This document shows, piece after piece, positions 32,549 through 39,212 of a DNA stretch of 39,212 bases. Under the pieces are notes generated by a model. That model had not been told where the DNA came from. It was given only the letters and a program-made list of their open reading frames with translations, and made no database searches. Position numbers and translations under genes: made by a program. Source of the DNA: UBA5499 sp002426275 (GTDB lineage Bacteria; Bacillota; DTU084); the NCBI GenBank assembly GCA_937888735.1, contig CALASN010000084.1, positions 1-39,212 of the forward strand, read 5' to 3'. The number at the start of each line of letters is the position of its first letter. Within the stretch, counting starts at the first letter, position 1.

Positions 32549-33331
32549 ATGAGAAATGACTTATCAAAAATGATAGTAGCGAACATCGTCGGTCTTTCCC
32601 GGATAAACTACGTTTACAGTTTTTCAAATCTGCGGAAAAACCGCTCGCAGTGCGCCTTAGCTTTCAAATACAGCGGCAGAACCATCTATCGGGCAGAAGG
32701 CCGGAAATACCTGTCCGACGCCACTCACATCGTGTTTTTGCCCAAAGGGCTGACGTATTCTTTTGACGTTGAAGAAGTGGGAGCGTGTATTACGGTGGAG
32801 TTTGAGCTGGACGATAAATGCCCGGCTATGCAGATTGAAAGCTACCAGCTGAGCAGCCAGGCAGGCATCTATAATCTCCCCGACCGGCTGGAGCGGCTTT
32901 GGACCTTCCGCAAACCTGGCTATCGCAATAAGTGCATGTCAGGCCTGTATGCCTTGCTGGCAAAAATCGAGGAACAGACAAACGGATTCTATCAGCTGAC
33001 AAGCAAATATAAACTCATCGAGCCGTCCGTACACTATCTTGAAAGCCATTATCAGGACGATAACATCACTTGCGGCAAACTGGCCGCGCTCTCGGGAATA
33101 AGCGAGGTGTACTTCCGCAAAATTTTCAAAGGCATCTATAAAGTTCCGCCGGCCAAGTACATCCAAGCCATTAGGATCCAAAAAGCGAAAGATTTTCTGA
33201 TCGGAGACTATAATTCCATCGGCGAGATCGCAGAGGCCGTAGGCTACGGCAACATCCAACAGTTTTGCAAAATCTTCAAGAAGGTCACGGGACTCACGCC
33301 CACCCAATTCGCGCAGGCAAAAAATCGGTAA
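32549..33331 (+). CDS. AraC family transcriptional regulator
   Basis: 260 residues. An N-terminal cupin-like sensor (about 1-110, with FLPKGLTYSFDV) is followed by a two-HTH AraC domain at the C-terminus (about 160-258: ITCGKLAALSGISEVYFRKIFK, then IGEIAEAVGYGNIQQFCKIFKK and TGLTPTQFAQ). It is transcribed away from the seven-gene operon, the usual place for its regulator. The inducer is probably the operon's substrate. The ATG follows GGGGGAATCAAG. Confidence 0.93.
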   Translation: MRNDLSKMIVANIVGLSRINYVYSFSNLRKNRSQCALAFKYSGRTIYRAEGRKYLSDATHIVFLPKGLTYSFDVEEVGACITVEFELDDKCPAMQIESYQLSSQAGIYNLPDRLERLWTFRKPGYRNKCMSGLYALLAKIEEQTNGFYQLTSKYKLIEPSVHYLESHYQDDNITCGKLAALSGISEVYFRKIFKGIYKVPPAKYIQAIRIQKAKDFLIGDYNSIGEIAEAVGYGNIQQFCKIFKKVTGLTPTQFAQAKNR

Positions 33332-33767
33332 GATGTGCCGCATAACAGAATCGCAGTTCCCGGCCAAAAGCCAAAACCTGCGTCGCGCTCTCGGAGGTTC
33401 GGGGACTTTCCGCTAGAGTAAACTTTTCACCTTAAATGCCGGCGAACTCTCTGTTTGCGAATGGAGCTGCGCCCGGGATGCCATTGCCAAACGCTCTGGT
33501 GATAAGCTGGCTGCCGTCACTCCCGGAGCCTGTTGGGCGATGGCCGACAGACTGGACGCTCTCGAGGCATGAATAAAAAGGTTTGGCCTTTCCCTGCGCC
33601 GCTATTTTCCAGGATTTGAGCTTGACGTGAAAACCCTTCCCAGCCGTCTGTCAAAAATATCTAAACATCATGGCAGGTTTCCGATATCAGGCGTCATCCC
33701 GGCTATTGGATCTCCAGTCACAGCTATTTTTCTTTGCTCCCTTTAACCATTCCATTTTTTTGGCAAT
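33332..33767. other. Gene-free stretch downstream of the TPP riboswitch
   Basis: About 435 bases with no supported gene on either strand. On the minus strand this is where the gene controlled by the riboswitch should lie, but only short frames occur. A short plus-strand frame (DAIAKRSGDKLAAVTPGACW...) looks protein-like and may be a relic. Confidence 0.5.
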
Positions 33768-33795
33768 AAAAAAACTCCCCCGCAGAACGAGGAAG
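33768..33795 (-). terminator. Riboswitch terminator
   Basis: On the minus strand CTTCCTCG (33795-33788) pairs with CGGGGGAG (33782-33775) using two G-U pairs, followed by seven T residues. GGAAG at the aptamer 3' end could pair with CTTCC here as an anti-terminator, a standard transcription-control platform. Confidence 0.85.
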
Positions 33796-33827
33796 CCATG
33801 CCGGCAATCTTCAATCGGAACTCTCTT

Positions 33828-33929
33828 CCACTTCCCTACGCTGGCATTATCCAGAGCGCCCGCAGGCGACAGGTTCAAAGGGTAAGAAACTCAACGTTTC
33901 TTTCTCAGCTTAAACAGCACCCCTAGTGG
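33828..33929 (-). ncRNA. TPP (thi-box) riboswitch aptamer
   Basis: The minus strand carries the conserved thi-box order: AGGGGTGC, then GCTGAGAAAGAAACG, ACCCTTTGAACCTG, and CTGGATAATGCCAGCGTAGG. CCACT (33929-33925) and AGTGG (33832-33828) close the outer stem. The variable P3-side insert is GTCGCCTGCGGGCG. It binds thiamine pyrophosphate and normally switches off thiamine synthesis or transport genes. A terminator follows at 33795-33768, but no gene. Confidence 0.93.
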
Positions 33930-34011
33930 TTGATTGTTCTATTGTTCCTTTACTCTAACTGATTACCAGGCAGCGTCACGAGGTCAGATCCCTTGTGAGC
34001 GTCGCCCGCCT

Positions 34012-34515
34012 TTAGAAGTAATACCTAAGACCTACAGCAGCATCGGAGGCGACTTTCGTAACCTCCAGCGGCCCCTCATAAGAAGCGACGCGCGCTCCGG
34101 CCTCTCCCGCCAGCGCAAGATTTTCGGACAGATCATAGTTGAGCCCCAAGCCGAGCTTCTTCCTAGTGTAATGGGCCGTGTAAAATTCATTCGTTCGGTA
34201 GCCTACACCCAAGCTGCCGTAGACATAAGCGTTAAATGCGTCCCTTTGCAGGAACTTGTGCCTCGCTCCCAGCGAAGAGAAAATCTCAAAGTCCTCATAC
34301 CCTTCAAAATCGGTGAAAGAAACGCTGGCGCCAGCAACCAGATCGGTCGTTTCATTCAGGGCGATTCCCAGCTCAATGCTGTTGTCCAAAAGCGGACTTT
34401 CTTCGCCGAGCTGCCGCTTGACAGTTAGATTGAACGGGCTCTGTTCTGCCAAAGCCCCTGCGCTCAAAGCAACCAAACTGAGCACGACGAAAATAACGCA
34501 CAACACACGTTTCAA
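34012..34515 (-). CDS. Outer-membrane beta-barrel protein, divergent copy 1
   Basis: About 167 residues. A signal peptide (LKRVLCVIFVVLSLVALSAG, then ALA) is followed by alternating beta-strand sequence ending DAAVGLRYYF, with a C-terminal Phe as in outer-membrane barrels. Blocks ELGIALNETTDLVAGASV and LGLGLNYDLSENLALAGEAG line up with the paralogues to the right. The TTG at 34515, eight bases after GGGGG, is the inferred start; no ATG fits. It lacks the shared leader of the other six copies. Confidence 0.75.
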   Translation of the reverse strand: MKRVLCVIFVVLSLVALSAGALAEQSPFNLTVKRQLGEESPLLDNSIELGIALNETTDLVAGASVSFTDFEGYEDFEIFSSLGARHKFLQRDAFNAYVYGSLGVGYRTNEFYTAHYTRKKLGLGLNYDLSENLALAGEAGARVASYEGPLEVTKVASDAAVGLRYYF

Positions 34516-34849
34516 AGTCTCTACCCCCTGTTTTTGGTTTGCAAAAACATGATACTCTCGCAGGGGGCAAATCGTGTCACGCCGCGGGCACAAAAAACAC
34601 TGGCAGAAGCATTATGACTCCAAGCCAGGTACGCATTTATGGAAAAGATGCCAAAAATTCATTTTATAGCTACAAAGGGATCTCAGTATCAAAAGAGCTA
34701 TCTCCCGTTGTTCCTCGGCCGCAGCCTAAAGGACGCGCTGTTTAAAAAGGGTACCGAGGAGTTCCTTCATAGTGTAACGCCAGTATGAGTCGCGTTCCGA
34801 CATAACACGTTGACTTTCCGCAAGAAGGAGCAATGCCAACTACTTTTTT

Positions 34850-35140
34850 GCTCGCCCCCAATTTTTTCCTCCAGACTGTTGCCGGCTTTCTCACTCTTAG
34901 GCTTAATCGCTACTGCGACTTCATCTTAATACCGCACCTTCGTTTGTCTCTTCCTTTCGCTTGCAGCCGGATTTAACGCTTCGGGTACAACGGTTAAGTT
35001 GCTTCGCCTGTTGTTGCGGCTGCCATCCTGACTAAGTTGGCTTTGGGACTTTCCCACCTTACGGAAGGTTATTCACTCAGGATACGCTTCCGTTTGGCGA
35101 CAGGTTTTCTTCAAACTCCCGGCTAGGTAACATGCCCCGC
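34850..35140 (-). mobile_element. Probable group II intron 5' fragment (no maturase)
   Basis: The minus strand has blocks that I recognise from bacterial group II introns: GGTGGGAAAGTCCC (35058-35045), GCCGCAACAACAGGCGAAGC followed by AACTTAACCGTTG (35020-34985), and GTCGCAGTAGCGATTAAGCC (34919-34900), ending near GGGGGCGAGC. The reverse transcriptase/maturase frame and 3' domains are absent, so it is a relic. The rest of 34516-35189 shows no gene. Confidence 0.5.
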
Positions 35141-35146
35141 GGACTT

Positions 35147-35174
35147 AAAAGCGCCAAGGGCGAACCCTTGGCGC
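35147..35174 (-). terminator. Intrinsic terminator of the barrel array
   Basis: A perfect 10-bp stem (35151-35160 with 35165-35174, loop CGAA) is followed on the minus strand by TTTT. It lies 15 bases past the stop of copy 2 and ends the array transcript. Confidence 0.8.
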
Positions 35175-35189
35175 GAGAAGCGCAATCTC

Positions 35190-35699
35190 TCAAAGATAAA
35201 ACCGCAGTCCCAGATTATTATAGGTCACCAGCCCGGAGTCCTTGGTTTCGTTATAATACTCACTTTCCTCGTAGTGCTGAAAGAATCCCCGCGCGCCGAA
35301 CTCGCCAAAGACGCCGCAGCTCTCGTCCAGCCTGTAGGCAACCCCAAGCCCAAAATCAAGTCCTGTCTTGCGATAACCGGCATCATTAGTAAATAAATAA
35401 TTCACGGAACCGAAACCATAGGCGCTGAACCGGTCTTCCGCCAACAAAAAGTACCTGGCCCCGATCCCGGGAATGAAAGACCAACTATTCCAAGAAGGTT
35501 CGGTCGAAGACTCATAAGCCAGATTCCCCACCAGCTCCAACTGCGGTTTCACGGAAAAGCCAACCTCAATTTTCGCCGGCGAATACACCCAGCCCTGAAC
35601 CAAAGTATTCTCTTTCAGCAGCGAAACGTTTATCTGCGCCGACGCGCCAAAGGCCGCCAGCAAGACCAGCTCCAAACTCCAGAAGACGATTTTTCGCAA
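35190..35699 (-). CDS. Outer-membrane beta-barrel protein, copy 2
   Basis: 169 residues. Signal peptide ends at ASA (about residue 21), followed by QINVSLLKEN. Shared array motifs: VKPQLELVGNLAYE, PGIGARYFLL, FSAYGFGSV, GLGVAYRLDES and the ending YNNLGLRFYL. The pattern fits a small (about eight-strand) barrel of the OmpX/OmpA type; ligand and role are unknown. The start is TTG at 35699, with GGGAGG ten bases upstream and no ATG available. Confidence 0.8.
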   Translation of the reverse strand: MRKIVFWSLELVLLAAFGASAQINVSLLKENTLVQGWVYSPAKIEVGFSVKPQLELVGNLAYESSTEPSWNSWSFIPGIGARYFLLAEDRFSAYGFGSVNYLFTNDAGYRKTGLDFGLGVAYRLDESCGVFGEFGARGFFQHYEESEYYNETKDSGLVTYNNLGLRFYL

Positions 35700-35744
35700 A
35701 ATAATAAGACCTCCCTCTCATTGGCGAACTGCATGCGGACCTAA

Positions 35745-36260
35745 TCAGAAATAAAACCGCAGCCCCAGATTGTTGTATGACAAAACATTGGAAGCCTCCA
35801 CGCCTTCCTCGTACACAGTCTCATTTCTCTGCAAACCGGCCTCGCCCAGCAGCGCGAAATTTTCATGGAGCCTGCAGGCAAACCCAAGCCCGCAGTTCAC
35901 GAAAGATACTTTGCTGTCAGCGTCGCTGTTCAGCCTCCAGTTATACGCGCCAAAGCCATAGGCGCTGAGTTTATTTTTCTTCCAGACGGTATATCTGACG
36001 CCCAGGCCGGGATAAAGAACCGAATTCCCGGAAGAATCACTACCTGCTTGCCACTGCCACTTATCCACGGCCAGCTTCCCCACCAGCTCCAGCTTTGGCA
36101 GCGCTTCCACTCCCACTTCCACTCCGCCGGGCACTGTACTAGAATGTTCCCTTTGGGCAAGCGCATAATTATCCGCGACGATGGACAGATTCACCTGCGC
36201 GCAAAGGCCAAAAGCGGTAAAGACCAGCAGCAACAGAGCCAAATGGACGATTTTCCGCAA
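35745..36260 (-). CDS. Outer-membrane beta-barrel protein, copy 3
   Basis: About 171 residues. Signal peptide LRKIVHLALLLLVFTAFG ending LCA, then QVNLSIVADN. Motifs: VEALPKLELVGKLAVD, PGLGVRYTVW, LSAYGFGAYN, GFACRLHENFALLGEAG and YNNLGLRFYF. It is most like copy 5 in its N-terminal half. The TTG at 36260 is chosen by alignment with the other copies (GGAGG ten bases upstream), although an in-frame ATG exists at 36287 on the wrong side of the ribosome site. 45 bases separate it from copy 2. Confidence 0.8.
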   Translation of the reverse strand: MRKIVHLALLLLVFTAFGLCAQVNLSIVADNYALAQREHSSTVPGGVEVGVEALPKLELVGKLAVDKWQWQAGSDSSGNSVLYPGLGVRYTVWKKNKLSAYGFGAYNWRLNSDADSKVSFVNCGLGFACRLHENFALLGEAGLQRNETVYEEGVEASNVLSYNNLGLRFYF

Positions 36261-36281
36261 AATAATAAGACCTCCTCTTTT

Positions 36282-36339
36282 TGACAATTGTCAGGCCGCC
36301 GCTTGCCCGCGGCTGAATTTTCAGCTCCGCGGGCAAGCG
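36282..36339. repeat. 12-bp palindrome and 13-bp hairpin before copy 3
   Basis: TGACAATTGTCA (36282-36293) is a perfect palindrome just above the ribosome site of copy 3. Next to it, 36300-36312 and 36327-36339 form a perfect 13-bp GC-rich stem with a 14-base loop. On the minus strand no T run directly follows. The hairpin may be an mRNA processing or attenuation site; the palindrome may be an operator. Confidence 0.6.
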
Positions 36340-36368
36340 TTCTCCGGGAGAGCAAACGTCGCCCAGCC

Positions 36369-36893
36369 TCAGAGATAGAACCGCAGCCCCAGATTATTAT
36401 ATGTCAAGATACTTGACCACTTTTGAGAGTCATCACGCCCGGCGGATCGCAACGCGCCGGTCTCACCGATCAGCGCGCATCCGGCGCCAAGCTTGTAGGC
36501 GACGCCAAGCCCGACATCCAAGCCAGTCTTCAGAAAAGAATAGTCCGTAGCAGGGTGTTGTTCACTGTGGATCTCAAAGGTGACGGCGCCGAAGCCATAG
36601 GCTCTGAACTCGTCCCTCGCCAAAAAAGTATATCTGGCACCAAAGCCGGGAAGCAAAGACGATTTATGGAAATCGTTTTCCCACGAATTTTGAGCGTCCT
36701 CAAAATAATATGCCAACTTCCCCACCAGCTCCAGCCGCGGCCTGACCTCAACGCCTACCACCAGTCCTGTCGTTTGCCTGTCTAGTCCGTTGAGCAGCGC
36801 GCTGTCCTGGCAAACAGAGACGTTAAGTTCTGCCGCCTCGCCAAAGAACGTCAGCGAAACCAGCGCCAGACATAAAAAGACGATTTTCCGCAA
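36369..36893 (-). CDS. Outer-membrane beta-barrel protein, copy 4
   Basis: 174 residues. Signal peptide LRKIVFLCLALVSLTFFG ending EAA, then ELNVSVCQDS. Motifs: VRPRLELVGKLAYYF, PGFGARYTFL, FRAYGFGAVT, VGLGVAYKLGAGCALIGETG and YNNLGLRFYL. The TTG at 36893 has GGAGG ten bases upstream. It is 108 bases upstream of copy 3 and 33 bases downstream of copy 5. Confidence 0.8.
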   Translation of the reverse strand: MRKIVFLCLALVSLTFFGEAAELNVSVCQDSALLNGLDRQTTGLVVGVEVRPRLELVGKLAYYFEDAQNSWENDFHKSSLLPGFGARYTFLARDEFRAYGFGAVTFEIHSEQHPATDYSFLKTGLDVGLGVAYKLGAGCALIGETGALRSAGRDDSQKWSSILTYNNLGLRFYL

Positions 36894-36926
36894 GATAATA
36901 AGACCTCCTCCTTTTCAAACTGCAGG

Positions 36927-37442
36927 CTAAAGATAAAACCTGATCCCCAAATTGTTATACGTCGCGGCGCTGGTCCAGCTCCAATCGGTTCCTCGGTGGT
37001 CGTATTTCAGCACGCCTACCTCGCCCAGCAGCGCAAATCTCCCGCCCAGCCTGTAGACAAGCCCAAGGCCATAATCGACCAAAGACTCTTCCTCCTCGTC
37101 GCCGGCGCCGGAGTGGAAGAACATGTTGAAAACGCCAAAGCCATAGGCGCTGAGTCCGTCTTTATTCCAGAAGGTATATCTGGCGCCCAGACCGGGGGTC
37201 AGATATGAATTTCTCAGCTCGTCTCCGGATTCCCAACGATAATAAGTATCGTAGGCCAGCTTCCCTACCAGCTCCAGCTTTGGCAGCACTTCCACTCCCA
37301 CTTCCACAGCGCCCGGGGAGTATATGTCAAGATTATAATATGGCACGGAGTTATCGGCGACGATGGACAGATTCACCGGCGAGCAGACGCCAAAAGCGGC
37401 AAAGACCAGCAGCAACAGACCTAAAAAGACGCTCTTCCGCAA
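36927..37442 (-). CDS. Outer-membrane beta-barrel protein, copy 5
   Basis: About 171 residues. Signal peptide LRKSVFLGLLLLVFAAFG ending VCS, then PVNLSIVADN. Motifs: VEVLPKLELVGKLAYD, PGLGARYTFW, LSAYGFGVFN, GLGLVYRLGGRFALLGEVG and YNNLGIRFYL. The TTG at 37442 matches the array rule. This copy alone has an in-frame ATG six bases earlier (37448), only four bases from GGAGG, so either may be used. Confidence 0.8.
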   Translation of the reverse strand: MRKSVFLGLLLLVFAAFGVCSPVNLSIVADNSVPYYNLDIYSPGAVEVGVEVLPKLELVGKLAYDTYYRWESGDELRNSYLTPGLGARYTFWNKDGLSAYGFGVFNMFFHSGAGDEEEESLVDYGLGLVYRLGGRFALLGEVGVLKYDHRGTDWSWTSAATYNNLGIRFYL

Positions 37443-37881
37443 AATCATAAAACCTCCTTCTCTTTGGACAGAACCTTGGCTTTCCGCCCAACCTGGAAAT
37501 TACGTTCAGGGCCCAAGCGCAAATGCGGCAAAAACAGCGTAACGAGTAAAGTTATTCTTTTCGCAGGAATCCCCTCCCAGCTTAAAAATAACTGAAATCG
37601 CCCTCCGGAACGCGCCTTAGGCCTGGAAAACAATTGCTAAAATTTTAGCCCAAATTATTGCTGTCATCACAGCCGTCACTTTACAACACAATAATTGTAA
37701 GAATTCACGCTCTCCTGAAATCAGCGCTCAGAACAAAGTCCGCGCGTCGGCCGGGACCGACGGCAGCCCTTTGCCCATCCCCCGGTAAGAAAAAAGCAGC
37801 CGGAGATAGCGACGGGCCCACGCGCCTTGTTTCCGAGCCCTTATGCAGCCACGGCTGCACTTTTCTTACGCCTCAACGTTT
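37443..37881. other. 439-base gap between barrel copies 5 and 6
   Basis: No gene is supported. It probably carries the promoter of copies 5-2 on the minus strand: TAAAAT near 37640 with a weak GTGATG 17 bases upstream. TTACAA and TTGTAA form an inverted repeat near 37680-37700. TGCAGCC-AC-GGCTGCA at 37844-37859 is a hairpin with no T run on the minus strand. Confidence 0.4.
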
Positions 37882-38400
37882 TCAGAAATAGACCCTCACT
37901 CCCAGATCCGCATATGAGAATGTAGTCTTTTCTATGTACTCTTCGTCCTCGGAAGTTGCTCTCTGCACGCCCGCTTCGCCCACCAGCGCGTAATTCTCAT
38001 TGAACCTATAGGCTACGCCCAGACCGCCTTTCAAATAGTTTTCCTTGTCGCTACTGTCGCTGTCCACCAGCCAGGAAAAACTGCCCAGCCCATAGGCTGT
38101 GAGCTGTTCCCGAGACCAGACGTTATATCTGAAGCCAAAGCCCGGATAGAGCTTATGACTTCGCTCCGCTTCTTCGCCTTCGTCCTGAAAATACTCCGTT
38201 ATACCCCATAATCTCCCCACCAGCTCCAGCTGCGGGCTGACCGCAAAGCCCACTTCCAGCGCAAACGCACTCGGATTCCCAAGGAAGAACGCCGCAGCAG
38301 CCGTATTATTCGGCACGATTGTGACGTTCACGTTCGCCGCAGCAGCGCCAAATGCGGACAAGAAGACCAGCAACAGGCTTAAAAGCACGATTCTTTTCAA
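37882..38400 (-). CDS. Outer-membrane beta-barrel protein, copy 6
   Basis: About 172 residues. Signal peptide LKRIVLLSLLLVFLSAFG ending AAA, then NVNVTIVPNN. Motifs: FAVSPQLELVGRLWG, PGFGFRYNVW, LTAYGLGSFS, GGLGVAYRFNENYALVGEAG and the ending YADLGVRVYF. The TTG at 38400 has GGGGG ten bases upstream. A longer frame to 38505 exists but loses the signal peptide position, so it is rejected. Confidence 0.8.
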   Translation of the reverse strand: MKRIVLLSLLLVFLSAFGAAAANVNVTIVPNNTAAAAFFLGNPSAFALEVGFAVSPQLELVGRLWGITEYFQDEGEEAERSHKLYPGFGFRYNVWSREQLTAYGLGSFSWLVDSDSSDKENYLKGGLGVAYRFNENYALVGEAGVQRATSEDEEYIEKTTFSYADLGVRVYF

Positions 38401-38453
38401 AATAATGAGACCCCCTTCAGTAAAGTGTAAAAAATTATGGAAACAACTATTTT

Positions 38454-39020
38454 TCAGAAAGAAAATCTCGCTCCCAGATCGGTCCGTATTGCCCGAGTAC
38501 CCCACACTCCATAGTCATCACGGCTGTTATACCCTTCCACTCCAGTCTGTCCAATCAGCGCGCAGCTTTCAGAGAACTTGAGGGCAACGCCGAGTCCCAT
38601 GCTCAGGTGACTGTTCTTTTCATCTTCATCATAAACATCCCCTTTGGCGATCTCCCAGGAATACAGGCCAAAACCGTAGGCGCCGAACTTCTCTCCGTCT
38701 CGGAAGACATACCTCAGTCCCAGACCGGGAGCAAATACGGTGACGTGTTCATTCTCATCTGGATAATTTTGATCTTCTTCGGTCCTCGAAGAAAAGCCGA
38801 ATTTTCCCACTGCCTCCAGCTTTGATGCCAGCGGGATCCTCAGTGCCTCCAGCTTTGATGAGGTCAGCGGGATCCCCACTTCCACGGTGCCTGCGGTAAC
38901 GGCATTCCCCTTCTCTCCGAACACAAAATTACTGGGAATGATTGTCACGTTCACTTTGGCCGCCGCGCCAAACGCGGTCAAAAACACCAGCAACAGGCTT
39001 AAACACACGGTTTTCTGCAA
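38454..39020 (-). CDS. Outer-membrane beta-barrel protein, copy 7
   Basis: About 188 residues, the longest copy. Signal peptide LQKTVCLSLLLVFLTAFG ending AAA, then KVNVTIIPSN. A short in-frame tandem duplication is visible: SSKLEALRIPLASKLEAVGK (SKLEA twice). Other motifs: PGLGLRYVF, FGAYGFGLYS, MGLGVALKFSESCALIGQTG and the ending DLGARFSF. The TTG at 39020 has GGAGG ten bases upstream. A promoter lies 70-100 bases before it, so this is the first gene of the array in the window. Confidence 0.8.
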   Translation of the reverse strand: MQKTVCLSLLLVFLTAFGAAAKVNVTIIPSNFVFGEKGNAVTAGTVEVGIPLTSSKLEALRIPLASKLEAVGKFGFSSRTEEDQNYPDENEHVTVFAPGLGLRYVFRDGEKFGAYGFGLYSWEIAKGDVYDEDEKNSHLSMGLGVALKFSESCALIGQTGVEGYNSRDDYGVWGTRAIRTDLGARFSF

Positions 39021-39085
39021 AATAATAAAACCTCCTTCGTATTTCTGCATATTCCTACCTAATTTTGCCTTTTCCTTCCTCTTCC

Positions 39086-39116
39086 AATATACAATAAAGA
39101 CATTGTCTCTGACAAT
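39086..39116 (-). promoter_or_regulatory. Promoter with dyad at the -35 for the barrel array
   Basis: On the minus strand TTGTCA (39115-39110), 18 bases, TATATT (39091-39086). The -35 lies within the perfect dyad ATTGTC-TCT-GACAAT (39102-39116), a likely repressor site. It drives copies 7 and 6 at least. Confidence 0.6.
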
Positions 39117-39212
39117 ACTTTTTAAAAATTTTTTTCCGGGTCTTCGACACTTTCCCCATTGCCAAAGCATCTCAAAGCCTTGATGCAGGCTTATTTTTTT
39201 GTCAAACTTTTT

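Noticed and set aside
33440..33572. Plus-strand frame with DAIAKRSGDKLAAVTPGACW
   Set aside because: Too short, no start with a ribosome site and no recognised family; at most a relic.

Overview
The window reads as chromosome of an anaerobic, flagellated Firmicute with an outer membrane (a 'diderm' Firmicute such as a Negativicute). Two things point there. The flagellar order flgL - DUF6470 (yviE) - fliW - csrA - flagellin is the Bacillus/Clostridia arrangement. The right end carries seven secreted beta-barrel proteins with aromatic or Leu C-termini, which need an outer membrane. The genus cannot be fixed from the sequence.

Layout, left to right. 1-104: a perfect 37-bp inverted repeat. 336-3944 (+): a two-gene heterodimeric ABC exporter with one degenerate and one canonical ATP site. 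3977-15871 (-): a late-flagellar block. It holds flgL, a yviE-type gene, fliW, csrA and flagellin; then a glycosylation island (TPR glycosyltransferase, methyltransferase-glycosyltransferase fusion, UDP-glucose dehydrogenase); then fliD, flaG, fliS, a small winged-helix gene and a fliT-like gene. Three sigma-28 (sigma-D type) promoters stand before flgL, flagellin and fliD. The flagellin leader has a GGA-loop hairpin plus a GGA in the Shine-Dalgarno, the pattern of CsrA control antagonised by FliW. 15933-21355 (-): comEC, comEA and leuS. 21490-23030: a YgjP-type metalloprotease (+) and a MerR/TipAS regulator (-) with a 19-bp-spacer promoter.

23314-24137 is a decay zone. It has an HNH nuclease tail, a RelE/ParE toxin with only the tail of its antitoxin, and the frameshifted tail of a DUF4143 ATPase. 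24202-25310 (-) is bioB behind a promoter overlapped by a BirA-type operator. 25569-32075 (-) is a seven-gene catabolic operon: two MDR oxidoreductases, Gfo/Idh/MocA, two SDRs, a class I dehydroquinase-like protein and a phosphotriesterase-like hydrolase. A divergent AraC-type regulator lies at 32549-33331. The operon has no transporter, kinase or aldolase and matches no pathway I know, so it is the best candidate here for undescribed biochemistry.

33768-33929 (-) is a complete TPP riboswitch with its terminator but no gene behind it. 34012-39020 (-) is an array of seven small beta-barrel paralogues. Six share a leader with a fixed 10-nt gap to a TTG start. The array is interrupted by a stretch that looks like the 5' half of a group II intron. 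No rRNA, tRNA or CRISPR array was seen.
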